From JANNOG01 sp050329415 (GTDB lineage: Bacteria; Actinomycetota; Actinomycetes; Actinomycetales; JBBAYJ01), in assembly GCA_050329415.1 (NCBI GenBank), contig JBHJOS010000149.1:1-12185 (forward strand): 12,185 nucleotides of DNA, written 5' to 3'. Positions 5,976-12,185 of this stretch are shown piece by piece (the first letter of the stretch is position 1; each line of letters begins with the position of its first letter). Under the pieces are notes generated by a model. It did not search any database. It was not told the origin of the DNA and saw nothing but the letters and a program-made list of their open reading frames with translations. A program made the translations under genes and the position numbers.

Positions 5976-5981
5976 ATCCTG
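5976..5981 (-). promoter_or_regulatory. Candidate -10 element for the DUF559 gene (CAGGAT)
   Basis: CAGGAT ends six bases before GTG 5969. The surrounding CCAGGATGGCG followed by GTGCC is almost the same as the sequence before the alternative fumC start at 2844, suggesting a shared leaderless promoter type. The AGG inside it could also serve as a weak ribosome site on an xseAB read-through message. Confidence 0.4.
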
Positions 5982-6023
5982 GTGACACCTCGACGACGGC
6001 CGCTGGCGTCGTCCACAGGCCGG

Positions 6024-6281
6024 CTAGTCGGCGGGCCGGGGGCGGGCGGCGTCGAGGCGGGCGAGGGCGCCGTCGAGGACCTGCTCGCAGCGGCGGGCGA
6101 GCAGCTCGCCGCGCTCCCACAGCGCCAGGGACTCCTCCAGGGGCGCCTGTCCGGCCTCGAGCCGACGGACGAGGTCGGTGAGCTCGTCCCGCGCGGCCTC
6201 GTAGGACATCGCCGCGACGTCCGGCGGCAGCTCGGGCCGGTCGGCGGGGGCGGTGGCGGGGGCGGCGGGGGTCCGGGTCAC
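6024..6281 (-). CDS. xseB: Exodeoxyribonuclease VII small subunit
   Basis: The 85-residue product has the XseB core SYEAARDELTDLVRRLEAGQ, then PLEESLALWERGELLARRCEQVLDGALARLD, the helical hairpin that binds along the large subunit. XseB and XseA together degrade single-stranded DNA from both ends to short oligonucleotides in the cytosol, acting in repair. The first 23 residues are a Pro/Ala-rich extension as often seen in actinobacteria. The GTG start (6281-6279) overlaps the xseA stop as GTGA, a classic coupling arrangement that fixes the start and keeps subunits co-expressed. The gene ends with TAG at 6024, and the DUF559 gene follows after 54 bp. Confidence 0.95.
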   Translation of the reverse strand: MTRTPAAPATAPADRPELPPDVAAMSYEAARDELTDLVRRLEAGQAPLEESLALWERGELLARRCEQVLDGALARLDAARPRPAD

Positions 6282-7543
6282 GGCGAGTCCTCTCCGAGGC
6301 TGCGGGCGGCGAACGTTCCGGCGGCCACCCGGACGGTCAGGTCGGTTCCCGGGGGGGCTTGGCCGGGGTCTCGCACGACGTCCCCGGCGGCCGTCCGGGC
6401 GATCGCGTAGCCCCGGTCCAGGACGCCCTGGGGAGACAGCGCTCGCAGGTGACCGCGCTGGTGGGCGAGCGCCATCGCCTCCGCCGCGCAGCGTCGACGG
6501 ACGCCGTCACCGGCGCGTCGGCGCAGCTCCGCGATCCGGTCCACGAGGCCCTCGAGCCACCGGTGGGGATCGGCGAGCACTGGTCGTCCCCGCAGGTCGG
6601 CGAGGCGGCGGCGCTCGGCCCGCACCCGCTCGGCCACGCCCCGCCGGGCCCGCTCCCGGGCCTGGGCCAGCCGGGCGCGCTCCTCGGCGACGTCGGGGAC
6701 CACGCGCCGCGCGGCGTCCGTCGGCGTGGAAGCCCGGACGTCGGCGACGAGGTCGAGCAGCGGGGTGTCGACCTCGTGCCCGATCGCGGACACCACCGGC
6801 GTCGTGGCGGCAGCCACCACCCGGACCAGTGCCTCGCTGCTGAACGGGAGCAGGTCCTCCAGCGACCCGCCACCCCGGGCGACGACGATGACGTCCACCT
6901 CGGGGTCGGTGTCCAGCTCCCGGACGGCCGCCGAGACCTCGGTCACCGCGGCCTCGCCCTGGACCGGGACCTCGAGAGTCCGGAACCGGACCGCCGGCCA
7001 GCGGGCGCGCGCGTTCTCGACGACGTCGCGCTCGGCGGCGCTGGCCCGCCCGCAGACCAGGCCGACGGTGCGCGGCAGGAACGGCAGGGGGCGTTTGCGC
7101 CCGGCGTCGAACAGCCCCTCGCCGAGCAGCATGGTCCTGAGTGCCTCGATCCGCGCCAGGAGCTCGCCGACGCCGACGGCGCGCAGCTGGCGCACGCCGA
7201 GGGTCAGCGTGCCGCGCCGGGGGTTGAACTGCGGCTGGACCAGCGCGACGACCCGGGTGCCGGGTCCGGCCTGCGGACCGAGGCGGTCGAGCAGGGGAGC
7301 GTCGAGGACGGCCGACATCGAGAGGTCGGCGTCGGGGTCCCGGAAGGTCGCGAAGACGGTCGGGTACCCGGGCCGGCGCTTGGCTTCGACGATCTGTGCC
7401 TCGACCCAGACGGTGGGCAGCTTGTCGAGGTATCCGGCGATCTTGGTCGTGAGCAGGCGCAGCGGCCACGGCCGGTCGGCAGTGGTGTCGGTCGACCGGG
7501 CGGGCGGCGGCTCGGCCGCGACGGTCCCGGTTACTGGGCCCAT
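6278..7543 (-). CDS. xseA: Exodeoxyribonuclease VII large subunit
   Basis: XseA is the catalytic subunit of exonuclease VII. The 421-residue protein has an N-terminal OB-fold for single-stranded DNA at about 25-125 (PWPLRLLTTKIAGYLDKLPTVWVEAQIVE...TVFATFRD). The catalytic domain carries LPRTVGLVCGRASAAERDVVENARARWP (156-183), VARGGGSLEDLLPF (221-234) and the signature SAIGHEVDTPLLDLVADVRA (252-271) followed by STPTDAA. An Arg/Glu/Leu-rich coiled coil at about 280-365 follows, to which XseB subunits attach. The C-terminal RGYAIAR...VRDP segment is typical. The frame is open far upstream, but that sequence is antisense to ispH, so ATG 7543 is the start. It diverges from ispH with 24 bp between start codons, and its -10 candidate overlaps that of ispH. 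Confidence 0.96.
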   Translation of the reverse strand: MGPVTGTVAAEPPPARSTDTTADRPWPLRLLTTKIAGYLDKLPTVWVEAQIVEAKRRPGYPTVFATFRDPDADLSMSAVLDAPLLDRLGPQAGPGTRVVALVQPQFNPRRGTLTLGVRQLRAVGVGELLARIEALRTMLLGEGLFDAGRKRPLPFLPRTVGLVCGRASAAERDVVENARARWPAVRFRTLEVPVQGEAAVTEVSAAVRELDTDPEVDVIVVARGGGSLEDLLPFSSEALVRVVAAATTPVVSAIGHEVDTPLLDLVADVRASTPTDAARRVVPDVAEERARLAQARERARRGVAERVRAERRRLADLRGRPVLADPHRWLEGLVDRIAELRRRAGDGVRRRCAAEAMALAHQRGHLRALSPQGVLDRGYAIARTAAGDVVRDPGQAPPGTDLTVRVAAGTFAARSLGEDSP

Positions 7544-7551
7544 GGGGGCCA

Positions 7552-7557
7552 AACCTA
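7552..7557 (-). promoter_or_regulatory. Candidate -10 element for xseAB (TAGGTT)
   Basis: TAGGTT on the minus strand matches TANNNT and ends eight bases before ATG 7543, so the message would have no leader or only a base or two. It shares its TA step (7556-7557) with the ispH -10 candidate on the opposite strand. Confidence 0.5.
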
Positions 7558-7561
7558 CGAT
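7556..7561 (+). promoter_or_regulatory. Candidate -10 element for ispH (TACGAT)
   Basis: TACGAT matches TANNNT and ends six bases before GTG 7568, the spacing expected when transcription begins at the start codon. The six bases between are almost all G and could also resemble a ribosome site. No convincing -35 is seen; TTACTG at 7531 has a long 19-base spacer. Confidence 0.55.
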
Positions 7562-7567
7562 GGGGGT

Positions 7568-8614
7568 GTGACTGCGACCCCCGGCCACCCGGAGATCGGC
7601 ACCGCCTCCAGCACCGCATCCGCCACCGAGCCGAGCCCGTCGCGCAAGCGTGTCCTGCTCGCCGCCCCCCGCGGGTACTGCGCCGGCGTCGACCGCGCCG
7701 TCATCGCGGTCGAGAAGGCGCTCGAGCTGTACGGGGCGCCGGTGTACGTCCGCAAGCAGATCGTGCACAACAAGCACGTCGTCGAGACCCTCGCCCGCCG
7801 GGGAGCGGTCTTCGTCGAGGAGCTCGACGAGGTGCCCGAGGGCGCACGCGTCGTCTTCAGCGCCCACGGGGTGTCCCCGCAGGTGCGATCCGAGGCCGCC
7901 GAGCGGCGCCTCGACACCATCGACGCCACCTGCCCGCTGGTGACGAAGGTGCACCGCGAGGCGGTCCGGTTCGCCGACGACGACTACGACATCCTGCTCG
8001 TCGGCCACGCCGGCCACGAGGAGGTCGAGGGCACCGCGGGCGAGGCGCCCGACCGGGTCCAGCTGGTCGAGAGCCCGGACGACGTCGACCAGGTCCAGGT
8101 CCGCGACCCGTCCCGGGTGGTGTGGCTGTCGCAGACCACTCTCAGCGTGGACGAGACGATGCGGACCGTGGACCGGCTGCGGGAACGGTTCCCGGCTCTG
8201 GAGAGCCCGCCCAGCGACGACATCTGCTACGCCACCCAGAACCGCCAGGTCGCCGTGAAGAAGCTGGCCCGCGACGCCGAGCTCGTGATCGTCGTGGGGT
8301 CGGCGAACTCGTCGAACTCCGTGCGCCTGGTCGAGGTCGCGCTCGAGCACGGGGCCGACACGTCCTACCGGGTGGACCACGCCGGTGAGATCGACGAGGC
8401 GTGGCTGGCCGGCGTGACGACGGTCGGGGTGACGTCGGGTGCCTCGGTGCCCGAGGTGCTCGTGAAGGACGTTCTCGCCTGGCTGGCCGAACGGGGCTAC
8501 GGCGACGTCGAGGAGGTCCGGACCGCGGAGGAGGACCTGCTGTTCTCGTTGCCGAAGGAACTGCGGCGCGACCTCAAGGCCGCGAAGGCCGGCGGGGCCG
8601 CCGCGAGTGCCTGA
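7568..8614 (+). CDS. ispH: 4-hydroxy-3-methylbut-2-enyl diphosphate reductase
   Basis: IspH (LytB) is the last enzyme of the MEP isoprenoid pathway. It reduces HMBPP to IPP and DMAPP with an iron-sulfur cluster in the cytosol. In the 348-residue product the three cluster cysteines are visible: Cys38 in APRGYCAGVDRA, Cys122 in DATCPLVTKVH and Cys220 in DDICYATQNRQ. Substrate-binding motifs are also present: IVHNKHVV (66-72), FSAHGVSP, GHAGHEEVEGT with the key Glu152, SQTTLS, GSANSSNSVRL and TSGASVPEVLV. The N-terminal 25 or so residues are a Thr/Ser/Pro-rich extension not needed for the fold. GTG 7568 is chosen for its spacing to the TACGAT box; the frame is open further upstream, but that part overlaps xseA. 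The next gene overlaps its stop by eight bases. Confidence 0.97.
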   Translation: MTATPGHPEIGTASSTASATEPSPSRKRVLLAAPRGYCAGVDRAVIAVEKALELYGAPVYVRKQIVHNKHVVETLARRGAVFVEELDEVPEGARVVFSAHGVSPQVRSEAAERRLDTIDATCPLVTKVHREAVRFADDDYDILLVGHAGHEEVEGTAGEAPDRVQLVESPDDVDQVQVRDPSRVVWLSQTTLSVDETMRTVDRLRERFPALESPPSDDICYATQNRQVAVKKLARDAELVIVVGSANSSNSVRLVEVALEHGADTSYRVDHAGEIDEAWLAGVTTVGVTSGASVPEVLVKDVLAWLAERGYGDVEEVRTAEEDLLFSLPKELRRDLKAAKAGGAAASA

Positions 8615-8846
8615 CGGGGTCGGGCCGACGGACTGGGACAGCGGCGAGCGGGTGTTCGGCCCGCCGCGTGGCACGGTCGACGTCGACTGGCTGGTCCCGG
8701 CGCTGCTGGCGGCGGAGCCGGGAGTGTCGCCCGCCGCCGCCCGGGCCGCGCTGGAGCGGGTGTGGGCGGACCACCGGGCGGGGCGGGAGCTTCCGGTCAC
8801 CGCGGCCGGTCGCGTCCTGGGGGAGGCGCTGGGGTTGTACGGCTGA
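8607..8846 (+). CDS. Unknown 79-aa protein coupled to ispH
   Basis: I do not recognise this protein. It starts at GTG 8607, eight bases inside the end of ispH, so translation is probably coupled. It ends twelve bases before the DUF1772 gene. The sequence is acidic at the start (PTDWDSGERVFGPPRGTVDVDW), followed by two probable helices, WLVPALLAAE and SPAAARAALERVWADHRAG, and a C-terminal GRVLGEALGLYG. It has no cysteine pairs, signal peptide or membrane segment. The overlap at one end and close spacing at the other, with codon use like its neighbours, argue that it is real. A role tied to IspH or to the membrane protein behind it is only positional inference. Confidence 0.65.
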   Translation: MPDGVGPTDWDSGERVFGPPRGTVDVDWLVPALLAAEPGVSPAAARAALERVWADHRAGRELPVTAAGRVLGEALGLYG

Positions 8847-8858
8847 CAGGGTGTCCCG

Positions 8859-9350
8859 GTGACTGAGGTCGTGCCCTCGCCCATGCTCGTCACCCTGCTC
8901 GGTGTCGCCGCCGTCGGGGCCGCGACCAGCGGCGGGGTGCTGTTCGCCTTCTCGTCGTTCGTCATGCCGGCGCTCGCGCGGCTGGACCCGCCCGCCGGCG
9001 CGGCCGCCATGCAGTCGATCAACGTCACCGCGGTCCGGCCGTCGTTCATGACGGTGTACTTCGGGACCGGGCTGGTCGCCGCGCTTGCCGCTGTGGTGGC
9101 TGCGGTCCAGGGGGCCGCGGTCGCGCTCGCGGTGGCCGGGACGGCCGTCTACCTGGTGGGTGTCCTCGGGATCACGGTCGCGCTCCACGTCCCGCTCAAC
9201 AACCGCCTGGCTGCCGTGACACCGGACGAGGCGGCGGCCTCCGGGCTGTGGCGGGAGTACCAGCAGCGCTGGACCGCGGCGAACCACGTCCGCGCCGTCG
9301 CCGGGGCGGCGGCCGCCGCGCTCTTCGTCGTCGCTCTCGCGGCTTCATGA
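8859..9350 (+). CDS. DUF1772 (anthrone oxygenase-like) membrane protein
   Basis: The 163-residue protein has four probable transmembrane helices at about 9-32, 61-83, 85-108 and 143-162. It shows the DUF1772 pattern: GGVLFAFSSFVMPALARLDP (25-44), AAAMQSINVTAVRPSF (48-63), then HVPLNNRLA (109-117) and LWREYQQRWTAANHVRAV (129-146). The family includes fungal anthrone oxygenases, but most bacterial members are uncharacterised membrane proteins, so no oxygenase activity should be assumed. GTG 8859 is preceded by AGGG at 8848-8851 with seven bases between, a normal ribosome site. It is the last gene of the ispH unit. Its TGA (9348-9350) lies inside the left arm of the long palindrome that ends the unit. 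Confidence 0.87.
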   Translation: MTEVVPSPMLVTLLGVAAVGAATSGGVLFAFSSFVMPALARLDPPAGAAAMQSINVTAVRPSFMTVYFGTGLVAALAAVVAAVQGAAVALAVAGTAVYLVGVLGITVALHVPLNNRLAAVTPDEAAASGLWREYQQRWTAANHVRAVAGAAAAALFVVALAAS

Positions 9351-9413
9351 TCGAACTCATGCAATCGCAGGTTCACGGCGCCGGGAACCTGCGCCGGCAT
9401 GAGTTCGATCATG
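9346..9413. repeat. 68-nt nested palindrome between convergent genes
   Basis: Outer arms CATGATCGAACTCATGC (9346-9362) and GCATGAGTTCGATCATG (9397-9413) are exact 17-bp inverted repeats. Inside, CAGGTTC (9368-9374) pairs with GAACCTG (9385-9391) around the palindrome CGGCGCCG (9376-9383). Only the unpaired segments AATCG/CGCCG and one A/G mismatch break the symmetry. It lies where the DUF1772 gene (+) and the LigD-type gene (-) converge, and could work as a bidirectional terminator, though it has no T-tract. Confidence 0.9.
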
Positions 9414-9459
9414 TGGTTCGGGCGAAGTGGCGCGGTGCCCGACGTCGCGTCTGCGTTCG

Positions 9460-10470
9460 TCAGGACGGCGTCCGCCCCGGCCGGCGGCCGCCGCCGGACG
9501 GGCCCCAGTCCAGGTCCGCGCGGGAGCTGCGGGCCGGGGTCTCCTGGCTCTTGAGCCCGTCGCGGGCGGCCCACTCCAGGAGCGGGTCGAGGGCGAAGAC
9601 GGCGTCGTCGATCCCGGCGTGCAGGTCGCCGAGCTCGGCGAAGCGGGCGGGCATCGTCGCGATGGTGAGCTCGCGGGGCTCGACGTCGGCCACCTCGTCC
9701 CACGTGATCGGTGCCGACACCACCGCCTCGGGCACGCCGCGCACCGAGTAGGCGCTGCGCAGCGTGTGGTCGCGGGTGTTCTGGTTGTAGTCGACGAAGA
9801 CGGTGGCGGGGTCGCGGTCCTTGCGCCACCACGTGAGGTCGACGAGGTCGGGCAGCCGGCGCTCGACCTCGATCGCGAACGCCCACGCCGCGTTGCGGAC
9901 GTCGGGGAACCCCCACCGGGGCGGGATCCGGACGTGGACGTGCATCCCCTTGCCGCCGGAGGTCTTGGGCCAGCCGGTGGCACCGACCTCGTCGAGGACC
10001 TCGCGCACCACGCCCGCGACGGTGCGGACGTCGTCGAAGGTGGCGGCCGGGCCGGGGTCGAGATCGATCCGCCACTCGTCGGGCTTCTCCGTGTCGGTGG
10101 CCCGGGAGTTCCAGGGGTGGAACTCGACGGTCGACATCTGGACGGCCCAGGCGACGTCGGCCACGTGCTGGACGCACAGCTCGTCCGCGTGCCGGTTCCA
10201 GCGCGGGAAGTGGACCCGGACGGTGCGGATCCAGTCGGGAGAGCCGGCCGGCAACCGCTTCTGGTGCACCTTCTCGCCGGTCACCCCGGTGGGGAACCGG
10301 TGAAGCATGCAGGGCCGGTCCCGCAGCGCCCGGACGATGCCGTCGCCGACCGCCAGGTAGTAACGGACCAGGTCGAGCTTCGTCTCGCCCCGGGCGGGGA
10401 AGTACACCCGGTCCGGGTTGGTCACGCGGACCACCCGGTCGTCGATCTCGATCTCGACCGCCGTCGACAT
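9460..10470 (-). CDS. Standalone LigD-type primase-polymerase (PolDom)
   Basis: The 336-residue product is an archaeo-eukaryotic primase-like polymerase of the kind fused to ATP-dependent ligase in LigD. The metal-binding motif is RIDLDPG (134-140, Asp136 and Asp138), then TSGGKGMHVHVRI (170-182) and VFVDYNQNTRDHTLRSAYSVRG (224-245, Asp227). The spacing and residues fit the LigD polymerase domain, which adds nucleotides, preferably ribonucleotides, and fills gaps during end joining or base repair. Length is slightly above a bare PolDom. No ligase, nuclease domain or Ku gene adjoins it, so it resembles the separate PolD-type proteins of mycobacteria. ATG 10470 is preceded six bases upstream by TATCGT, suggesting a leaderless message of its own, 38 bp after the GNAT gene. 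The last 30 residues are Ser/Arg/Gly-rich and probably disordered. Confidence 0.92.
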   Translation of the reverse strand: MSTAVEIEIDDRVVRVTNPDRVYFPARGETKLDLVRYYLAVGDGIVRALRDRPCMLHRFPTGVTGEKVHQKRLPAGSPDWIRTVRVHFPRWNRHADELCVQHVADVAWAVQMSTVEFHPWNSRATDTEKPDEWRIDLDPGPAATFDDVRTVAGVVREVLDEVGATGWPKTSGGKGMHVHVRIPPRWGFPDVRNAAWAFAIEVERRLPDLVDLTWWRKDRDPATVFVDYNQNTRDHTLRSAYSVRGVPEAVVSAPITWDEVADVEPRELTIATMPARFAELGDLHAGIDDAVFALDPLLEWAARDGLKSQETPARSSRADLDWGPSGGGRRPGRTPS

Positions 10471-10476
10471 GCGCCG

Positions 10477-10482
10477 ACGATA
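10477..10482 (-). promoter_or_regulatory. Candidate -10 element for the LigD-type gene (TATCGT)
   Basis: TATCGT matches TANNNT and ends six bases before ATG 10470, in the 38-bp gap after the GNAT gene. It suggests that the polymerase can be transcribed separately from the rmuC-GNAT unit. No -35 with good spacing was found. Confidence 0.5.
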
Positions 10483-10508
10483 GGCCGGACGGCCGGGGCA
10501 GGACCTCG

Positions 10509-10985
10509 TCAGGTCAAGGTGAGCCGCCGTTCGAGGAAGACGCTCTCGGGGTCGAGCCGGTACGGGGGGAACGGCGGGATCTCGGTGAACCCCTCTCGCC
10601 GGTAGAAGGCGAGCGCCGCGCGCTGGCGGACACCGGTTTCCAGGCGCAGCACCCGGACGCCGTCGGTCCCGGCGTGCCCGGCCAAGGCCTGCAGGATCGC
10701 CCGGGACACCCCGGCGCCCCGGTGAGCGGGGCGGACGTACATCCGCTTGAGCTCGGCGAAGGCCTCGCCCCCGGGGTCCTGGACGACCTGCACGCCGCCG
10801 CACCCCACCGGCACCCCATCGACCCGGGCGACGACGAACGTCACGCCGCGGGCGAGCAGGGTGGCGACGTCGTACCCGTGGGTGCTCTCCGGCGGGTACC
10901 CCTCGGTCGCCAGCTCGGCCGTCAGCTCGTCCACCAGGGCCCGCGAGTCAGGAGAGTCCGGCGCCTCGGGAGAGACCGTCAGCAC
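10509..10985 (-). CDS. GNAT-family N-acetyltransferase
   Basis: The 158-residue protein has a GNAT fold: an N-terminal part reaching GYDVATLLARGVTFVVARVDG, the central strand ELKRMYVRP (79-86), then the acetyl-CoA pyrophosphate loop AHRGAGVSRAIL (87-98), and motif B LRLETGVRQRAALAFYRREGF (113-133). The loop has Ser where many members have Gly, which is tolerated. It should transfer an acetyl group from acetyl-CoA to an unknown amine. GTG 10985 lies four bases after the rmuC stop, so it is probably co-translated with rmuC. The frame is open upstream to 11195, but that part is antisense-like sequence within rmuC and lacks similarity. Nothing in the context identifies the substrate. Confidence 0.88.
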   Translation of the reverse strand: MLTVSPEAPDSPDSRALVDELTAELATEGYPPESTHGYDVATLLARGVTFVVARVDGVPVGCGGVQVVQDPGGEAFAELKRMYVRPAHRGAGVSRAILQALAGHAGTDGVRVLRLETGVRQRAALAFYRREGFTEIPPFPPYRLDPESVFLERRLTLT

Positions 10986-10989
10986 ACGA

Positions 10990-12185
10990 TCATGATGCCG
11001 CCCGGGTGCCGTCCCGGGTCGTCGGGGGCGTGACCGCGCGCAGTTCCTGGACGGCCCGCTCCAGCAGCTCGTCGCGCTCCCAGGGCTCGTCGTCCGGCAG
11101 CGCCCCGGGGTCGTGGACACCCGGCGCCGCGACCAGCTCAGGGGCGACGAAGGCCCGGGCGTCCCGCTCGACCAGCGGCGGGGCCGCCACGTCACCGGTG
11201 AGGCCGAGGTCGTTCATCCGGCGGGCGGTCACGAGCAGGCGGCCCTCGAACGACCCGACGAACGTGTTGTACGCGCCGACCGCCCGGTCCAGCGACCGAC
11301 CGACCTTGTCGGCGTGGCCCGCCACGGTGCCGAGCCGGTCGTAGAGCTGGCGGCCGAGGTCCAGCATTTGCTCGGCGTTCTCGTGCACCGCCTGCTCGCG
11401 CCACGTCATGGCGACCGTGCGCAGCAACGCCAGCAGGGTGACCGGCGTGACGACGACGACCTTGGCCGTCATGGCGTCCTCCAGCAGCGCTGGGTCGGCG
11501 GTCACGGCGGTCGAGAGGATGGACTCGGCGGGGACGAAGCACACGACGAACTCCGGCGTGGCGGCCACCCCGGCCCAGTACCGCTTGGCCGAGAGCGCCG
11601 ACACGTGGGACCGGAGCTTGCGGGCCTGCTCGGCGGCCGCGTGATCGGCGTCGCCGCCGTCGCCGGGGACCGCGAGCGGCGCCTTGGCGTCGACGACGAT
11701 GCACCGCCCATCGGGCAGCCGGACCACCATGTCGGGGCGGACGGTCGTGCCGTCCGGGCCGGTCATGGTGGCCTGGACGTCGAAGTCGACCCGCTGCACC
11801 ATGCCGGCCGCCTCGACGATCCGACGCAGCTGCACCTCACCCCACGTGCCGCGGGTGTTGGACGAGCGCAGCGCCCCGGCCAGGGTGGCCGTCTGCTCCC
11901 GCAGCCCCTCACCCATCTGGTGCACGGTGCGGATCTGCTCGGCCAGCCGGCCGGACGCGGAGCTGCGGTCCCGCTCCATCTCGGCTACCTGGCGCGCGAT
12001 CGCGGTCAGGCGCTCGTCGAGTGGGCCGAGGGCGGCGGTGAGGGTCCCGGCCTCGCGGGCCGACGCCTCCCGCGCCGACGCCTGGGCGAGTGCCGCGTCC
12101 CGCTGACCCACCGCCCCGGCCCGGGCCACCTCGGCGGCGTGGGCCCGGGTGCCGGCGAGGCGCGCCTCGGCCTGCGCGGCCTCGG
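10990..12185 (-). CDS. rmuC: RmuC-family DNA recombination protein, 5' partial
   Basis: The C-terminal 398 residues are visible; the frame runs open to the window edge, and the sequence before the GTG at 12129 continues as coiled coil (AQAEARLAGTRAHAAEVAR), so the true start lies outside. From the visible N-terminus there is an Ala/Glu/Arg-rich coiled coil. The RmuC core follows: SSNTRGTWGEVQLRRIVEAAGM, then the PD-(D/E)xK segment RPDMVVRLPDGR and CIVVDAKAPL, then SALSAKRYW, TPEFVVCFVPAESIL, VVVVTPVTLLALLRTVAMTWREQ and YNTFVGSFEGRLLVTARRM. RmuC was linked in E. coli to limiting inversion at short inverted repeats, and its fold suggests a nuclease. The C-terminal 60 residues are acidic and less conserved. 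The GNAT gene follows four bases after the TGA. Confidence 0.93.
   Translation of the reverse strand, partial: EAAQAEARLAGTRAHAAEVARAGAVGQRDAALAQASAREASAREAGTLTAALGPLDERLTAIARQVAEMERDRSSASGRLAEQIRTVHQMGEGLREQTATLAGALRSSNTRGTWGEVQLRRIVEAAGMVQRVDFDVQATMTGPDGTTVRPDMVVRLPDGRCIVVDAKAPLAVPGDGGDADHAAAEQARKLRSHVSALSAKRYWAGVAATPEFVVCFVPAESILSTAVTADPALLEDAMTAKVVVVTPVTLLALLRTVAMTWREQAVHENAEQMLDLGRQLYDRLGTVAGHADKVGRSLDRAVGAYNTFVGSFEGRLLVTARRMNDLGLTGDVAAPPLVERDARAFVAPELVAAPGVHDPGALPDDEPWERDELLERAVQELRAVTPPTTRDGTRAAS

Noticed and set aside
7568..9049. Upstream part of the long minus-strand frame continuing from xseA
   Set aside because: It is antisense to ispH and the two genes behind it, and the XseA OB-fold begins properly after ATG 7543.

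Overview
The window is very GC-rich, codes densely on both strands, uses GTG starts freely, and carries the chromosomal set fumC, DUF4245, xseB, xseA and ispH. In Mycobacterium and its relatives these genes occur close together. The gene set, the M. tuberculosis-like fumarase sequence and the apparent leaderless promoters suggest an actinobacterium, most likely of the Pseudonocardiales. That placement is inference; no rRNA or tRNA is present to confirm it.

Layout. (a) 1-372 is the C-terminal coiled coil of an IS3-type OrfA cut by the window edge, with no recognisable OrfB. (b) 455-622 (-) is a 55-residue lipoprotein. (c) 752-2853 (-) holds fumC followed by a DedA-family membrane protein. (d) 2871-3368 (+), divergent from fumC, is an ICMT-like methyltransferase. 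(e) 3397-4335 (-) is a PfkB-family sugar kinase and 4386-4970 (+), divergent from it, is a DUF4245 protein. (f) A 99-bp convergent gap contains a 17-bp direct repeat. (g) 5070-7543 (-) holds xseA, xseB (GTGA overlap) and a winged-helix/DUF559 nuclease-like protein. (h) 7568-9350 (+), divergent from xseA, holds ispH, an unknown 79-residue protein and a DUF1772 membrane protein. (i) 9346-9413 is a nested near-perfect palindrome between convergent genes. (j) 9460-12185 (-) holds rmuC (5' end outside the window), a GNAT acetyltransferase and a standalone LigD-type primase-polymerase.

Functionally the window mixes central metabolism (fumarase, sugar kinase), isoprenoid synthesis (IspH) and DNA processing (exonuclease VII, LigD-type polymerase, RmuC, DUF559 protein). 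There is no phage, CRISPR or classical defence island. The least-explained structures are non-coding: the 68-nt nested palindrome, two divergent gene pairs whose -10-like hexamers overlap on opposite strands just upstream of the start codons, and the paired 17-bp repeat. No gene-free stretch exceeds 300 bases; the longest are 623-751, 4971-5069, 9351-9459 and 373-454.
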